NCBI RefSeq assembly: GCF_026340305.1
Contig: NZ_JAPEPI010000002.1
Location: 1,674,001 to 1,738,000, forward strand
Direction of reading: 5' to 3'
Source: Streptomyces sp. NBC_01381
GTDB lineage: Bacteria > Actinomycetota > Actinomycetes > Streptomycetales > Streptomycetaceae
Length of the DNA stretch: 64,000 bases
How positions within the stretch are numbered: position 1 is the first letter of the stretch; each line of letters begins with the position of its first letter. Below, piece by piece: positions 8,293 to 16,763 of this stretch. The notes below the pieces were generated by a model. It was not told the DNA's origin. It saw only the letters and a program-made list of their open reading frames with translations, and searched no databases. A program made the translations under genes and the position numbers.

Positions 8293-9213
8293 TTAGTCGT
8301 CGTCGCCTTCGCCCGCCGGTGGCTGTGGCAGCCGGGGTCGCACAAGACGCTGCCACAGCAGAATCAACAGCGCTGCCACCGCCGCGAACGGCAGGATCGC
8401 GCCGAGGGCGACCGCCAGCCAGCGCAGCATCGTCACGAAGGCGTTCCAGCCGCCGGACAGCGCGTCCACGAACGTCGGATCGTCGTCGTCCGCGTCCGTC
8501 TTCTGCACCGCCGTCTCGCTGAGCGAGAGCGTGATCGTCGACATGCTCGTACGGTCCTTCAGGGACGACTGCTGCGCGAGCAGCGCCTCCAGCTCGGACT
8601 GCCGGGAGCTCAACTCCCCTTCCAGGGTGACGACATCGCTCAGCTTCGTCGCCCTGTCCATCAGCTCCCGCACCCGCGCCACGCTCGCCCGCTGCGACTT
8701 GATGCGGCTCTCGACATCGACGACCTGGTCGGTGACGTCCTGCGCCTTGGCCTTGCGCTCGATCAACTTGCCCGTTCCCTCAAGGGACTTGAGGACCTCC
8801 TCGTACTGGTCCTGCGGCACCCGCAGCACGATCCGCGAGCGCTCGTGGCCGCGGCCGTCGCGGTCCGTCGTCTCGTCGCCGACGACACCGCCCGCGTCCG
8901 TGGCGACCGCGCGCGCCTCGTCGAGCGCCTTCGGGACGTCCTTGACGCGGACGGTCAGGGTCGCGGTGCGGATGATGTGGGTGCCGGTGAGCTTCGGCGG
9001 CTTCTTCGCGCCGGACTCGTCCGCTTGGCCGCCGCCCACGCCACGCTCGTCGGACGAGTCCGCCCGGTCCCTCGCCGCGCCGCCCGCCGCCTTGTCGCTG
9101 TCGCCGCCGCTGTCACCGCCCGCGCTGCACCCCGCGAGCGCGAGGGCGACCGCGAGCAGCACGGCCGAGAGTGCCTGGACGGTGCGGTGCCTGGACGTGC
9201 TGGACGCGTTCAT
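8293..9213 (-). CDS. DUF4349 lipoprotein
   Basis: The 306-residue protein has a lipoprotein signal with lipobox LAGC (Cys29), then a low-complexity Gly/Asp/Ser linker. The DUF4349 domain runs from about residue 75 to 235 (HIIRTATLTVRVKDVPKALD) and contains a long amphipathic coiled-coil segment (KSQRASVARVRELMDRATKL). One membrane helix lies near the C-terminus (WLAVALGAILPFAAVAALLI) and an acidic GEGDDD tail follows. Both ends are therefore at the membrane with the domain outside. The family's function is unknown. It is transcribed away from cgoX. Confidence 0.85.
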   Translation of the reverse strand: MNASSTSRHRTVQALSAVLLAVALALAGCSAGGDSGGDSDKAAGGAARDRADSSDERGVGGGQADESGAKKPPKLTGTHIIRTATLTVRVKDVPKALDEARAVATDAGGVVGDETTDRDGRGHERSRIVLRVPQDQYEEVLKSLEGTGKLIERKAKAQDVTDQVVDVESRIKSQRASVARVRELMDRATKLSDVVTLEGELSSRQSELEALLAQQSSLKDRTSMSTITLSLSETAVQKTDADDDDPTFVDALSGGWNAFVTMLRWLAVALGAILPFAAVAALLILLWQRLVRPRLPQPPAGEGDDD

Positions 9214-9340
9214 CCCGACGTACCCCCCGAGGGTCGTGGTGGCTGTTGCTCCCTTGACTGCTCCTTTGACGCCGGAGCGGGGCGGAACGGTGGTTGCCGA
9301 CAGGTCCCGATGGGGTCACGGTCGGGACTCGCGCGGCTCG

Positions 9341-9352
9341 TAGAGTGGAGGT
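9341..9352 (+). promoter_or_regulatory. Candidate -10 element of a leaderless cgoX promoter
   Basis: TAGAGT at 9341-9346 matches the actinobacterial TANNNT -10 and ends 6 nt before ATG 9353, so transcription would start at or next to the A of the start codon. GGAGG immediately precedes the ATG with almost no spacing and could not work as a normal ribosome site. No clear -35 was seen. Confidence 0.45.
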
Positions 9353-10753
9353 ATGCGCGAAACGGACACACGTACGGGTACGGGTCATGTCGTGGTCATC
9401 GGCGGTGGGATCGCCGGCCTTGCCGCCGCCCATCGATTGCTCGGCGCCGGAGCACGGGTGACCGTCCTGGAAGCCGCCGACCGGCTCGGCGGCAAACTGC
9501 TCCCCGGCGAGATCGCCGGCGTCCGCGTCGACCTCGGCGCCGAGTCGATGCTCGCCCGCCGCCCCGAGGCCGTGGCCCTGGCCCGCGAGGTCGGCCTCAC
9601 CGACCGGCTGCAGCCGCCCGCCACCGCGACCGCCGCGATCTGGACCCGGGGCGCCCTGCGCCCGATGCCCAAGGGCCACGTCATGGGCGTGCCCGGCGAC
9701 GCGTCGGCCCTCTCCGGGGTGCTCTCCGACGAAGGTCTGCACCGCATCGAGCAGGACCGCGAGCTGCCGGCCACCGAGGTCGGCGACGATGTCGCGGTCG
9801 GTGAGTACGTCGCCGGGCGCCTCGGTCGCGAGGTCGTCGACCGCCTGGTGGAGCCGCTCCTGGGCGGGGTGTACGCCGGTGACGCCTACCGCATCTCGAT
9901 GCGCTCGGCGGTGCCGCAGCTCTTCGAGGCGGCCCGCAGCCACGCCTCGCTCACCGAGGGCGTACGCGAGATCCAGGCCCGCGCCGCGAAGAGCCGGCAG
10001 ACCGGCCCCGTCTTCATGGGCATCGAGGGCGGCGTCGGCCAACTGCCGCTCGCGGTCGCGGAGTCGGTACGCGCGCGTGGCGGTGTCATCCACACCGGGG
10101 CGGCCGTCACCGGGCTGAAGCGCACCGCGGGGGGCTGGCAGGTCAGCACCGAGAAGAGCGTCATCGACGCCGACTGCGTAGTGGTCGCCGTGCCCGCGTA
10201 CGCCGCCGCCGCGCTCCTGGGCGTCGAGGCACCCGCGGCCGCCGCCGAGCTCGCCGCCGTCGAGTACGCCTCCATGGCCCTGATGACCCTCGCCTACCGC
10301 CGCAGCGAAACCGACCTCCCCGAAGGCAGCGGTTTTCTCGTGCCGCCCATCGACGGGCACACCATCAAGGCGTCCACGTTCGCCTCGCGCAAGTGGGCCT
10401 GGATCGCCGATGAGGACCCTGACCTGCTGGTTCTGCGCACTTCGGTGGGCCGGTACGGGGAGAGCGCGATCCTGGAGCGGGACGACGCCGACCTGCTCGC
10501 CCTCTCCCGGCGCGATCTGTACGCGGCCACCGGCCTGGACGCCGCGCCCGTCGCCACCCGCGTCACCCGCTGGCACGACGGCCTCCCGCAGTACCCCGTC
10601 GGCCACCACGCGCGCGTGGCCCGCATCCGCGAGCACGTGAGCAAACTGCCCGGCCTCGCCGTCTGCGGAGCCGCGTACGACGGCGTGGGCATCCCCGCGT
10701 GCATCGCGAGCGCGTACGCGGCCGTGGACCAGCTGGGCGGCGACCTGGAGTAA
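9353..10753 (+). CDS. cgoX: Coproporphyrinogen III oxidase (HemY/CgoX; older name protoporphyrinogen oxidase HemG)
   Basis: The 466-residue flavoprotein starts with the dinucleotide motif VVVIGGGIAGLAAAHRLLGA and DRLGGK. It has the conserved C-terminal GLAVCGAAYDGVGIPACIAS segment that closes the FAD site in protoporphyrinogen/coproporphyrinogen oxidases. In Actinobacteria this enzyme oxidises coproporphyrinogen III to coproporphyrin III. The ChdC gene about 110 bp downstream supports that pathway. The upstream gap to the divergent DUF4349 gene is about 140 bp and the start may be leaderless. Confidence 0.93.
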   Translation: MRETDTRTGTGHVVVIGGGIAGLAAAHRLLGAGARVTVLEAADRLGGKLLPGEIAGVRVDLGAESMLARRPEAVALAREVGLTDRLQPPATATAAIWTRGALRPMPKGHVMGVPGDASALSGVLSDEGLHRIEQDRELPATEVGDDVAVGEYVAGRLGREVVDRLVEPLLGGVYAGDAYRISMRSAVPQLFEAARSHASLTEGVREIQARAAKSRQTGPVFMGIEGGVGQLPLAVAESVRARGGVIHTGAAVTGLKRTAGGWQVSTEKSVIDADCVVVAVPAYAAAALLGVEAPAAAAELAAVEYASMALMTLAYRRSETDLPEGSGFLVPPIDGHTIKASTFASRKWAWIADEDPDLLVLRTSVGRYGESAILERDDADLLALSRRDLYAATGLDAAPVATRVTRWHDGLPQYPVGHHARVARIREHVSKLPGLAVCGAAYDGVGIPACIASAYAAVDQLGGDLE

Positions 10754-10866
10754 TAGGGGCAGCGCGCAGCGCTTCTTTGGAAGGGTGGTGGTGGGCGACG
10801 GGTGGGCGGAGGAGCTCAGCAGCAACCCGGTGCAGAGTCTGCACGGCGGCGGAGGAGAATAGAGAC

Positions 10867-11586
10867 ATGAGTGACGACGCCCCCGCCAAGAGCCCGAACG
10901 CCGGCAAGAAGGCCAAGGACCTCAACGAGGTCATCCGCTACACGCTGTGGTCCGTCTTCAAGCTGCGCGACGTCCTTCCCGACGATCGCGTCGGCTTCGC
11001 CGATGAGGTCCAGGAGCTGTTCGACCAGCTCGCCGCCAAGGACATCACGGTCCGTGGCACGTACGACGTGTCGGGGCTCCGTGCCGACGCCGACGTCATG
11101 ATCTGGTGGCACGCGGAGACGAGCGACGAGCTTCAGGAGGCCTACAACCTCTTCCGCCGCACCATGCTGGGCCGCGCCCTGGAGCCGGTCTGGTCGAACA
11201 TGGCGCTGCACCGCCCCGCCGAGTTCAACAAGTCGCACATCCCGGCCTTCCTGGCCGACGAGACGCCCCGCAACTACATCAGCGTCTACCCCTTCGTGCG
11301 CTCCTACGACTGGTACCTGCTGCCCGACGAGGACCGCCGCCGCATGCTCGCCGACCACGGCAAGATGGCCCGCGGCTACCCCGACGTGCGCGCCAACACC
11401 GTCGCCTCGTTCTCGCTCGGCGACTACGAGTGGATGCTGGCCTTCGAGGCCGATGAGCTGTACCGCATCGTCGACCTGATGCGGCACCTGCGCGCCTCCG
11501 AGGCCCGGATGCACGTCCGCGAAGAGGTCCCGTTCTTCACCGGCCGCCGCAAGTCCGTGGCGGACCTGGTGGCGGGTCTGGCGTAA
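10867..11586 (+). CDS. chdC: Coproheme decarboxylase ChdC (HemQ), last step of haem b synthesis
   Basis: The 239-residue protein matches the chlorite-dismutase fold family. Visible conserved residues are the catalytic Tyr141 in SVYPFVRSYDWYLL, the distal His124 in KSHIPAF and the proximal haem His164 in LADHGK. All three are offset by the same six residues from the actinobacterial reference positions Y135, H118 and H158. It uses hydrogen peroxide to decarboxylate coproheme twice to haem b. ATG 10867 is preceded by GGAGGAG at 9 nt spacing; longer in-frame starts lack homology. It follows cgoX on the same strand and ends before a strong terminator. Confidence 0.96.
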   Translation: MSDDAPAKSPNAGKKAKDLNEVIRYTLWSVFKLRDVLPDDRVGFADEVQELFDQLAAKDITVRGTYDVSGLRADADVMIWWHAETSDELQEAYNLFRRTMLGRALEPVWSNMALHRPAEFNKSHIPAFLADETPRNYISVYPFVRSYDWYLLPDEDRRRMLADHGKMARGYPDVRANTVASFSLGDYEWMLAFEADELYRIVDLMRHLRASEARMHVREEVPFFTGRRKSVADLVAGLA

Positions 11587-11606
11587 GCGCCACCGCCGTA
11601 CACGCG

Positions 11607-11651
11607 CCGGGCGGGCGCGGCACCGTTAATTCGGTTGCCGCGCCCGCCCGG
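11607..11651 (+). terminator. Strong intrinsic-type terminator after chdC
   Basis: CCGGGCGGGCGCGGCA (11607-11622) pairs perfectly over 16 bp with TGCCGCGCCCGCCCGG (11636-11651) around a 13-nt AT-containing loop. It lies 20 nt after the chdC stop. Confidence 0.9.
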
Positions 11652-11768
11652 TGCGCGTTTCATCGAAAGGTCGTACCCGGAGACAGAAAGATGGTGAGTG
11701 TATGCCCAGGGCCCTGCGGAACAGCTCGGAGCCGATCCCTTCCGCATTGCTTTGGAGTCACCTTCACC

Positions 11769-12143
11769 ATGTCCCGCAACACATCAAGGCGCGCCCGCAC
11801 TGAGGCGCGCGCCGAGTCCTTCCGCTGTCTGCAGTGCGGTCTCGACGTATCGATGACCGCACCCGGAACCGACCACCGCAACCACTGCCCGAACTGCCTG
11901 TGGAGCCGTCACCTCGACGACACCCCGGGCGACCGGGCCGCGGAGTGCGGCGCCCGGATGGAACCTCTCGCCATCTCCGTACGCGGAGACGGCGAATGGG
12001 TCCTCGTCCACCGCTGCACCCACTGCGGCGTCCTGCACGCCAACCGCACGGCGGGCGACGACAACGCCCTGCCGCTGACCCGGCTCGCGGTGCGCCCGCT
12101 GGCCCAGCCGCCGTTCCCGCTGGAGCGGCTCGGCGCGCTGTGA
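11769..12143 (+). CDS. RNHCP domain protein (zinc-finger-like)
   Basis: The 124-residue protein begins MSRNTSRRARTEARAESFRC. It carries the family signature FRCLQCGLDV, then HRNHCPNCLWSRHLD, and later HRCTHCGVLHANR. The three CxxC pairs suggest bound zinc, and the basic N-terminus suggests nucleic-acid binding; the family function is unknown. ATG 11769 is preferred, with GGAG 11 nt upstream. A longer in-frame start at 11691 would add a non-conserved 26-residue leader. Confidence 0.85.
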   Translation: MSRNTSRRARTEARAESFRCLQCGLDVSMTAPGTDHRNHCPNCLWSRHLDDTPGDRAAECGARMEPLAISVRGDGEWVLVHRCTHCGVLHANRTAGDDNALPLTRLAVRPLAQPPFPLERLGAL

Positions 12144-12149
12144 CCGGCT

Positions 12150-12173
12150 AGCGCTCGCCTGCTAGCGCTTTTT
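12150..12173 (+). terminator. Possible terminator between convergent genes
   Basis: AGCGC (12150-12154) and GCGCT (12165-12169) form a short stem followed by TTTTT. It overlaps the last codons of the convergent peptidase gene. The stem is short, so this is tentative. Confidence 0.35.
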
Positions 12174-13781
12174 GGGAAGAGCCTTCGCCCGTGCGCCGGA
12201 CAGCGGCTCGGGCTCCTTGTGCGGTGCGCACGCCGCGCGCCGCACAGGGAGCCTGCCCTCCAGGAGATATGCCTCCAGGTGGCCGTTGACGCACTGGTTG
12301 GGGCCGCCCGCGATGCCGTGCGTGCCCGCATCCCGCTCCGTCACAAGGACCGAACCCTTCAGCCTGCGGTTGAGCTCCTCGGCGCCCTCGTACGGCGTCG
12401 CCGCGTCGCGCTCGGCCTGCAGGATCAGCGTCGGGGGCAGCTCGCCCTCGTCGGTGCGGACGTCCACGGGACGCTGGCGGGGCGCGGGCCAGTAGGCGCA
12501 CGGCAGGTTCATCCAGGCGTTGTCCCAGGTCTCGAAGGGCGCGAGGCGGGCGACCAGTGAGTTGTCGCGGTTCCAGGTCTTGAAGTCCGTCGGCCAGGCC
12601 GCGTCATTGCACTCGACCGCGGTGTAGACCGCGTTGCTGTTCTCCTGCTCCTTGGCCGCCTTCGGCACGGGCGCGGCCTGCTCGATCAGCTGCTTCGGGT
12701 CGCCCTTCAGATACGCCGAGAGCGCCGAGGCGCGCATCGGCCAGAAGTCGTCGTAGTAGCCGGCCTGGAGATACGCCGACTGCAGCTGGCCGGAGCCGAC
12801 CTTGCCGCCGGCGGGCTTGCGGGCCAGCGCGTCGCGGACCCTCTCATAGCTCCTGAGGACGGCATCGGGCGTCTTGCCCAGGTGGTACGTCTTGTCGTGC
12901 TTGGCCACCCAGGTACGGAAGTCGGCCCAGCGCCGTTCGAACGCCACGGACTGGTCGAGGTTGTTGTAGTACCAGATCTGCGCCGGGTCGGGGTTCACCG
13001 CCGAGTCGAACACCATGCGGCGCACGTGCGACGGGAAGAGCGAGGCGTAGACGGCGCCGAAGTAGGTGCCGTACGAGGCGCCCATGAACGTCAGCTTCTG
13101 CTCGCCGAGCGCCGCCCGAAGGACCTCCAGGTCACGGACGTTGTTCAGGCTGTTGAAGTGCGGCAGGCCCGCCCCGGAGCGCTTGGCGCAGCCGCGCGCG
13201 TACGCCTGCGCCTCCGCGACGCGCTTCAGTTTGTACGCGGCGTCCGGGTGGGCCGGCGAATGGGTCGGCGCCTTCACGAACTCCTTGGGGTCCTGACAGG
13301 AGATCGGCGCCGAGCGGCCGACACCGCGCGGGGCGTAGCCGACGAGGTCGTAGGCGGCGGCGATGCGCTTCCACTCGGGAATGGCCCCGACGAGCGGGAA
13401 GTACATGCCGGACGCGCCGGGGCCCCCGGGGTTGAAGACGAGCGCCCCCTGGCGCTTGACGGCCTTGGCGCGCTTGCCCGCGGCCTTCTTCGTGGCCTTG
13501 ACGCGGCTGACCGTCAGCTTGATCTGCTTGCCGTCCGGCTGCGCGTAGTCGAGCGGCACCTGCACGGTGCCGCAGCGGACGGACGGCGGCAGGCCCTCCG
13601 CCGCGGCGCAGGCGCCGAAGCGGATGCCGGCCGCCTTCGCGCGCTGGACGGCGACGGCGGTGCCGTGCGCCTGCGGGTAGGGCAAGGTGTCGGTCGCGGA
13701 CGCGCTTCCCGTGGGGGCGGCGACGAGTGCGGTCAGGACCAAGGATCCGGCGGTTCCGTAGAGGGCGGCTGCTGCTCTCAT
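12162..13781 (-). CDS. Secreted S33-family tripeptidyl aminopeptidase (alpha/beta hydrolase)
   Basis: The 539-residue protein has a Sec signal peptide (MRAAAALYGTAGSLVLTALV, then AAPTGSASA). Next come the N-terminal domain with VPLDYAQPDG, the oxyanion segment NPGGPGASG and the nucleophile motif GASYGTYFGAVYA. The C-terminal half has ILQAERDAATPYEGA (Asp region) and THGIAGGPNQC (His region), as in Streptomyces tripeptidyl aminopeptidases and proline iminopeptidase-like S33 enzymes. It should release tripeptides or dipeptides from extracellular peptides. ATG 13781 has AAGGG and GGAG close upstream; an in-frame ATG at 13799 (MKGWRA) is the alternative. Confidence 0.9.
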   Translation of the reverse strand: MRAAAALYGTAGSLVLTALVAAPTGSASATDTLPYPQAHGTAVAVQRAKAAGIRFGACAAAEGLPPSVRCGTVQVPLDYAQPDGKQIKLTVSRVKATKKAAGKRAKAVKRQGALVFNPGGPGASGMYFPLVGAIPEWKRIAAAYDLVGYAPRGVGRSAPISCQDPKEFVKAPTHSPAHPDAAYKLKRVAEAQAYARGCAKRSGAGLPHFNSLNNVRDLEVLRAALGEQKLTFMGASYGTYFGAVYASLFPSHVRRMVFDSAVNPDPAQIWYYNNLDQSVAFERRWADFRTWVAKHDKTYHLGKTPDAVLRSYERVRDALARKPAGGKVGSGQLQSAYLQAGYYDDFWPMRASALSAYLKGDPKQLIEQAAPVPKAAKEQENSNAVYTAVECNDAAWPTDFKTWNRDNSLVARLAPFETWDNAWMNLPCAYWPAPRQRPVDVRTDEGELPPTLILQAERDAATPYEGAEELNRRLKGSVLVTERDAGTHGIAGGPNQCVNGHLEAYLLEGRLPVRRAACAPHKEPEPLSGARAKALPKKR

Positions 13782-13888
13782 CGCTCTCCATCCCTTCATT
13801 CGGCCGTGTGTTGCTCGAACAAAAGGGATGATTCGTTCGGTAAAAGGCGAAGTAAAGCACCGCCTGCCGGTGTCGGCGCATTGTTCCG

Positions 13889-14662
13889 TCAATGCCCCCG
13901 ATGCGCCGTATCCCGGTGCGTGAACGCGGCGCGCAGATCGGGGTCCGCGAGGGCGCGGGTGCCGCGTACGGCGACGGCGGTGAGGTCGGAGCCGCCGCGC
14001 GCCGGAAGCGCGCTCAGCAGACGCTGCCCGGCGGGCGACGCCCAGCGGGGGTAGGGGTGGATCTCGAAGCGGGCGACGGCCAGACAGGCCAGGGCGGTGG
14101 CCAGGGGCAGCGCGAACCAGAACGCGATGTGCACATCGCCGGGCGTCCGGTCGGCCGCCTCCTGGGCGGGCATCAGCAGCGCCGCCGCGCCGAGGGCGAG
14201 CACCACCGCGGCGCTCGCCCGCACCTGGCGGACCGCGCCCGCGACCCCCGACCAGGTGCCGTCCGGCAGCGCGAGCCCCGCCGCGACGAGCCGGTCGGCG
14301 AGGGCGCGCATCGCTTCGGTGCCGGCCGCGGCCCGGCGCACCGGCGCTATCGGCGACTGGCCCGCGGGCCCTATCGCGCCGAGCACGGAACGCTCCATGT
14401 CGTCACCGCCCACCGGGTCGACCACCGTCGCCCAGCCGGTGCGGGCGAGCAGCAGCCGCCGGGCGCGGGCCATCGACACCAGGGTGAGGTCGGTGACGCG
14501 AGCGGGGCCGCCGGAGAGGAAGGCGGTTTCGTAGAGCGTCAGTTCATGACGGTGCTCCAGGGCCGCGCCGGGCGGGGCCGTGCGGTACGCGGCGAGGCAG
14601 AGCCGGGCACAGGACAGGCCTGTCGCGACCCAGGCGAGGAGGAGCAGGGGGAGCCAGAACAT
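13889..14662 (-). CDS. TIGR04222 domain membrane protein without Cys tail
   Basis: The 257-residue protein has an N-terminal membrane helix (MFWLPLLLLAWVATGLSC). The TIGR04222 signature follows (LYETAFLSGGPARVTDLTL, then VSMARARRLLLA), with two further hydrophobic segments between about residues 148 and 200. It is the shorter paralogue of the protein at 15717-16733 and lacks that protein's glycine/cysteine tail. It lies 44 bp downstream of a DUF4142 gene on the same strand and probably belongs to the same transcript. Function is unknown. Confidence 0.8.
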   Translation of the reverse strand: MFWLPLLLLAWVATGLSCARLCLAAYRTAPPGAALEHRHELTLYETAFLSGGPARVTDLTLVSMARARRLLLARTGWATVVDPVGGDDMERSVLGAIGPAGQSPIAPVRRAAAGTEAMRALADRLVAAGLALPDGTWSGVAGAVRQVRASAAVVLALGAAALLMPAQEAADRTPGDVHIAFWFALPLATALACLAVARFEIHPYPRWASPAGQRLLSALPARGGSDLTAVAVRGTRALADPDLRAAFTHRDTAHRGH

Positions 14663-14706
14663 GCGGGTGTTCTATGCGAGCGGACGGGGCCCGCGCCACG
14701 GCTTAT

Positions 14707-15582
14707 TCACCATGCGGACGGGAGATCGCCGGTGGATAACGTTCCGCTTCGCGCGGGCCGGCCCTTGCCCCGACTCTCCGGCTTGTCTCTCTTCCCGGTC
14801 CTGCCCTTCTCGCCTTCCTTGGGCTTGTGGGGCGGCTCGGTCTTCGTCGGCTTGGGCCGGGACACCGGTGGCGGCAGCGGGAACGTGGGCGATGGGGAGA
14901 CTGGGGTCGCCGGGGGCGGGGAGTCGGTCGGCTCCGGCGGGGCGGGGGAGCGGGTGACGGGGTCGGGGGCCGCCGACGCGGCGTCCCGCGCCAGATCGTC
15001 GAAGTCGACGAGGCCGGTGTCCTCAAGCACCGTGATGTGGTCGAGGACCGTCGTGTTCGCGTCGTCGGCCAGGGCGCGCACCAGCGAGTTGCGGGTGGTC
15101 GCGCGGACCTCGGCGACCACCGAGAAGACCTTGCCGTGCGCCGCGCGCAGGATGTTCGCGAATCTCTCGTCGTACGTGGCGCCGCGCGCGTCGTTCAGTT
15201 CGTCGAGCCAGTCACGCTGCTGCGAGCTCGGCTGGTTGGGCAGTTCGAGGCCGAGCTGCGTCGCCACCTCGCGCACCCGCGCGTCGAGGAACGTATGGCC
15301 GTCGACGAGGTGCTCGCCCGCGGTCTGCACGGCCTTGGCGGTGCCGCGCTCCTGCGCCTGCTGTCCGGCGGGGAGCTCCCAGAGTCCCGCGAGCCGCACC
15401 TTGGTGATGAACTCGCGGTCGAGCGCGGACAGCGGGCCGAAGTCGGTCGACACGGTCTCCGCGTTGAGTCTGTCCAGGCCGGTGCCCGAGCGGTCCTCGT
15501 ACGACCAGATGGGGAAGAGCAGCGCGGCCAGGGTCGCGACGAGCCCCGCGACGATGAGGCCGGTGCCGTTGATGGATCGCAT
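14707..15582 (-). CDS. DUF4142 protein, proline/lysine-rich C-terminus (paralogue 1)
   Basis: The 291-residue protein starts MRSINGTGLIVAGLVATLAA, a single N-terminal membrane anchor. The alpha-helical DUF4142 domain covers about residues 50-200 (ALDREFITKVRLAGLWELPA, then GQQAQERG, then VLDHITVLEDTGLVDFDDLA). A long Pro/Ser/Thr/Lys-rich tail follows. The same domain order, with about half the residues shared, is found at 18154-18921. AGGAGG lies 4-5 nt before the ATG. DUF4142 is ferritin-like in predicted fold and of unknown role; exposure on the outer face of the membrane is inferred from the anchor. Confidence 0.83.
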   Translation of the reverse strand: MRSINGTGLIVAGLVATLAALLFPIWSYEDRSGTGLDRLNAETVSTDFGPLSALDREFITKVRLAGLWELPAGQQAQERGTAKAVQTAGEHLVDGHTFLDARVREVATQLGLELPNQPSSQQRDWLDELNDARGATYDERFANILRAAHGKVFSVVAEVRATTRNSLVRALADDANTTVLDHITVLEDTGLVDFDDLARDAASAAPDPVTRSPAPPEPTDSPPPATPVSPSPTFPLPPPVSRPKPTKTEPPHKPKEGEKGRTGKRDKPESRGKGRPARSGTLSTGDLPSAW

Positions 15583-15716
15583 GGCGCCTCCTGTTGCGGC
15601 ACCGCACGTTAGTGCGCCGCGGGGAGGCGTCTGCCGGTTACCGCCCGGAGTACGTCAACTGCCGTACGAGTAAGGGGCATTGCGGGCGGGCGCCCGCCGT
15701 GCCCCTGGCGGCGGGG

Positions 15717-16733
15717 TCAGGAACCGCCGCCTCCGCCGCCCCCACAGCCGCCACCGCCCCCGCCGGAGCTGCCGCCGCAGGAGGACCCGCCTCCGCCGCC
15801 ACCACCTCCGCAGGATGACCCGCCGCCTCCGCCGGAACTTCCACAGCCGCCGCCCCCGCAGGCCGAGCCGCCGCCCCCGCCTCCGCCGCACCACGAGGGG
15901 CTGCCCGACGAGCACACGACCCCGGAGCCGCCCGAATAGGACGGCGAATGGGGGGCTGCGCGCCGCACCGGCCGGATCCCGTACGCGGCGATCAGCTGGG
16001 CCTGCAGCTCGGGGTCGAGCACGCCGTTCAGGCCGCCGATGGCCACGCGGTTCATCGCGTCGTACGCGTGGGCGTAGGCGACGCGGTACTGGTCGAGCGC
16101 GGCCCGTCCCGCGGTGCTGACCCGGCCGCCGGCGGACTTGGCGCAGAGCGAGCCCGTGAGGCCCCCGATGAAGACCCCGACGAACAGCAGGACCATCGGG
16201 CCGGTCACGGAGTCGCCCGACGGCCCGTCGCCGGCGCCCGCGAAGCCGAAGATGCAGACGACGAAGAACCCCGCGAAGGTCACGACGTTGTGCAGCCTCG
16301 CCTTGACCCGCCAGCGGGCCAGGGCCTCGGGCCGCACCATCAGGCCGCGCCAGGCCAGCGCGTCACCGACCGCCTGCACGGCGGGGCTGCGCATCACGCC
16401 GATCCGCAGCCAGTGCAGGGCGCCGCTCGGCGCGGCGGCGTGCACCTGGAGCAGGGCGCCCTCCACCGGGTTACGGGCCTCGGGCCGCAGGATGCCGACG
16501 ATGCCGGGTCCGGCGATGGCCAGTCGGCCGTCCTCGTGCATGGTCGTGATCACGGCATCGGTGACCCTGCCGGGCCCGCCCGCGAGGAACGCGGCCTCCA
16601 GGGGGTCGAACACGGCTTGGTGCTGGGCGTCGGGCTGGCGGACATCGGCGTGCAGCGCCGTGGCGAGTCCGACGGCGAGTACCACCGACGAGGCCGTGAC
16701 CAGCACGAAGTAACAGATCGTCAGAACTTCCAC
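15717..16733 (-). CDS. TIGR04222 membrane protein with seven-cysteine Gly/Ser tail, candidate MNIO substrate
   Basis: The 338-residue protein starts at GTG with AGGGA 8 nt upstream. It has an N-terminal helix (LTICYFVLVTASSVVLAVGL), the TIGR04222 segment (DPLEAAFLAGGPGRVTDAVI) and further helices near residues 172-205. Residues 265-338 are almost only Gly, Ser and Cys. The seven cysteines at about 274, 282, 292, 297, 308, 319 and 330 are mostly spaced by 10-11 residues in SSC/GGC contexts. The gene starts 30 bp after the DUF692 enzyme gene and is presumably cotranscribed. I infer that the tail is modified by that enzyme; the alternatives are metal binding or disulfide cross-linking. Confidence 0.82.
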   Translation of the reverse strand: MEVLTICYFVLVTASSVVLAVGLATALHADVRQPDAQHQAVFDPLEAAFLAGGPGRVTDAVITTMHEDGRLAIAGPGIVGILRPEARNPVEGALLQVHAAAPSGALHWLRIGVMRSPAVQAVGDALAWRGLMVRPEALARWRVKARLHNVVTFAGFFVVCIFGFAGAGDGPSGDSVTGPMVLLFVGVFIGGLTGSLCAKSAGGRVSTAGRAALDQYRVAYAHAYDAMNRVAIGGLNGVLDPELQAQLIAAYGIRPVRRAAPHSPSYSGGSGVVCSSGSPSWCGGGGGGGSACGGGGCGSSGGGGGSSCGGGGGGGGSSCGGSSGGGGGGCGGGGGGGS

Positions 16734-16763
16734 GGTATTTCCCTATCCCCCGTATGCCGCTGT

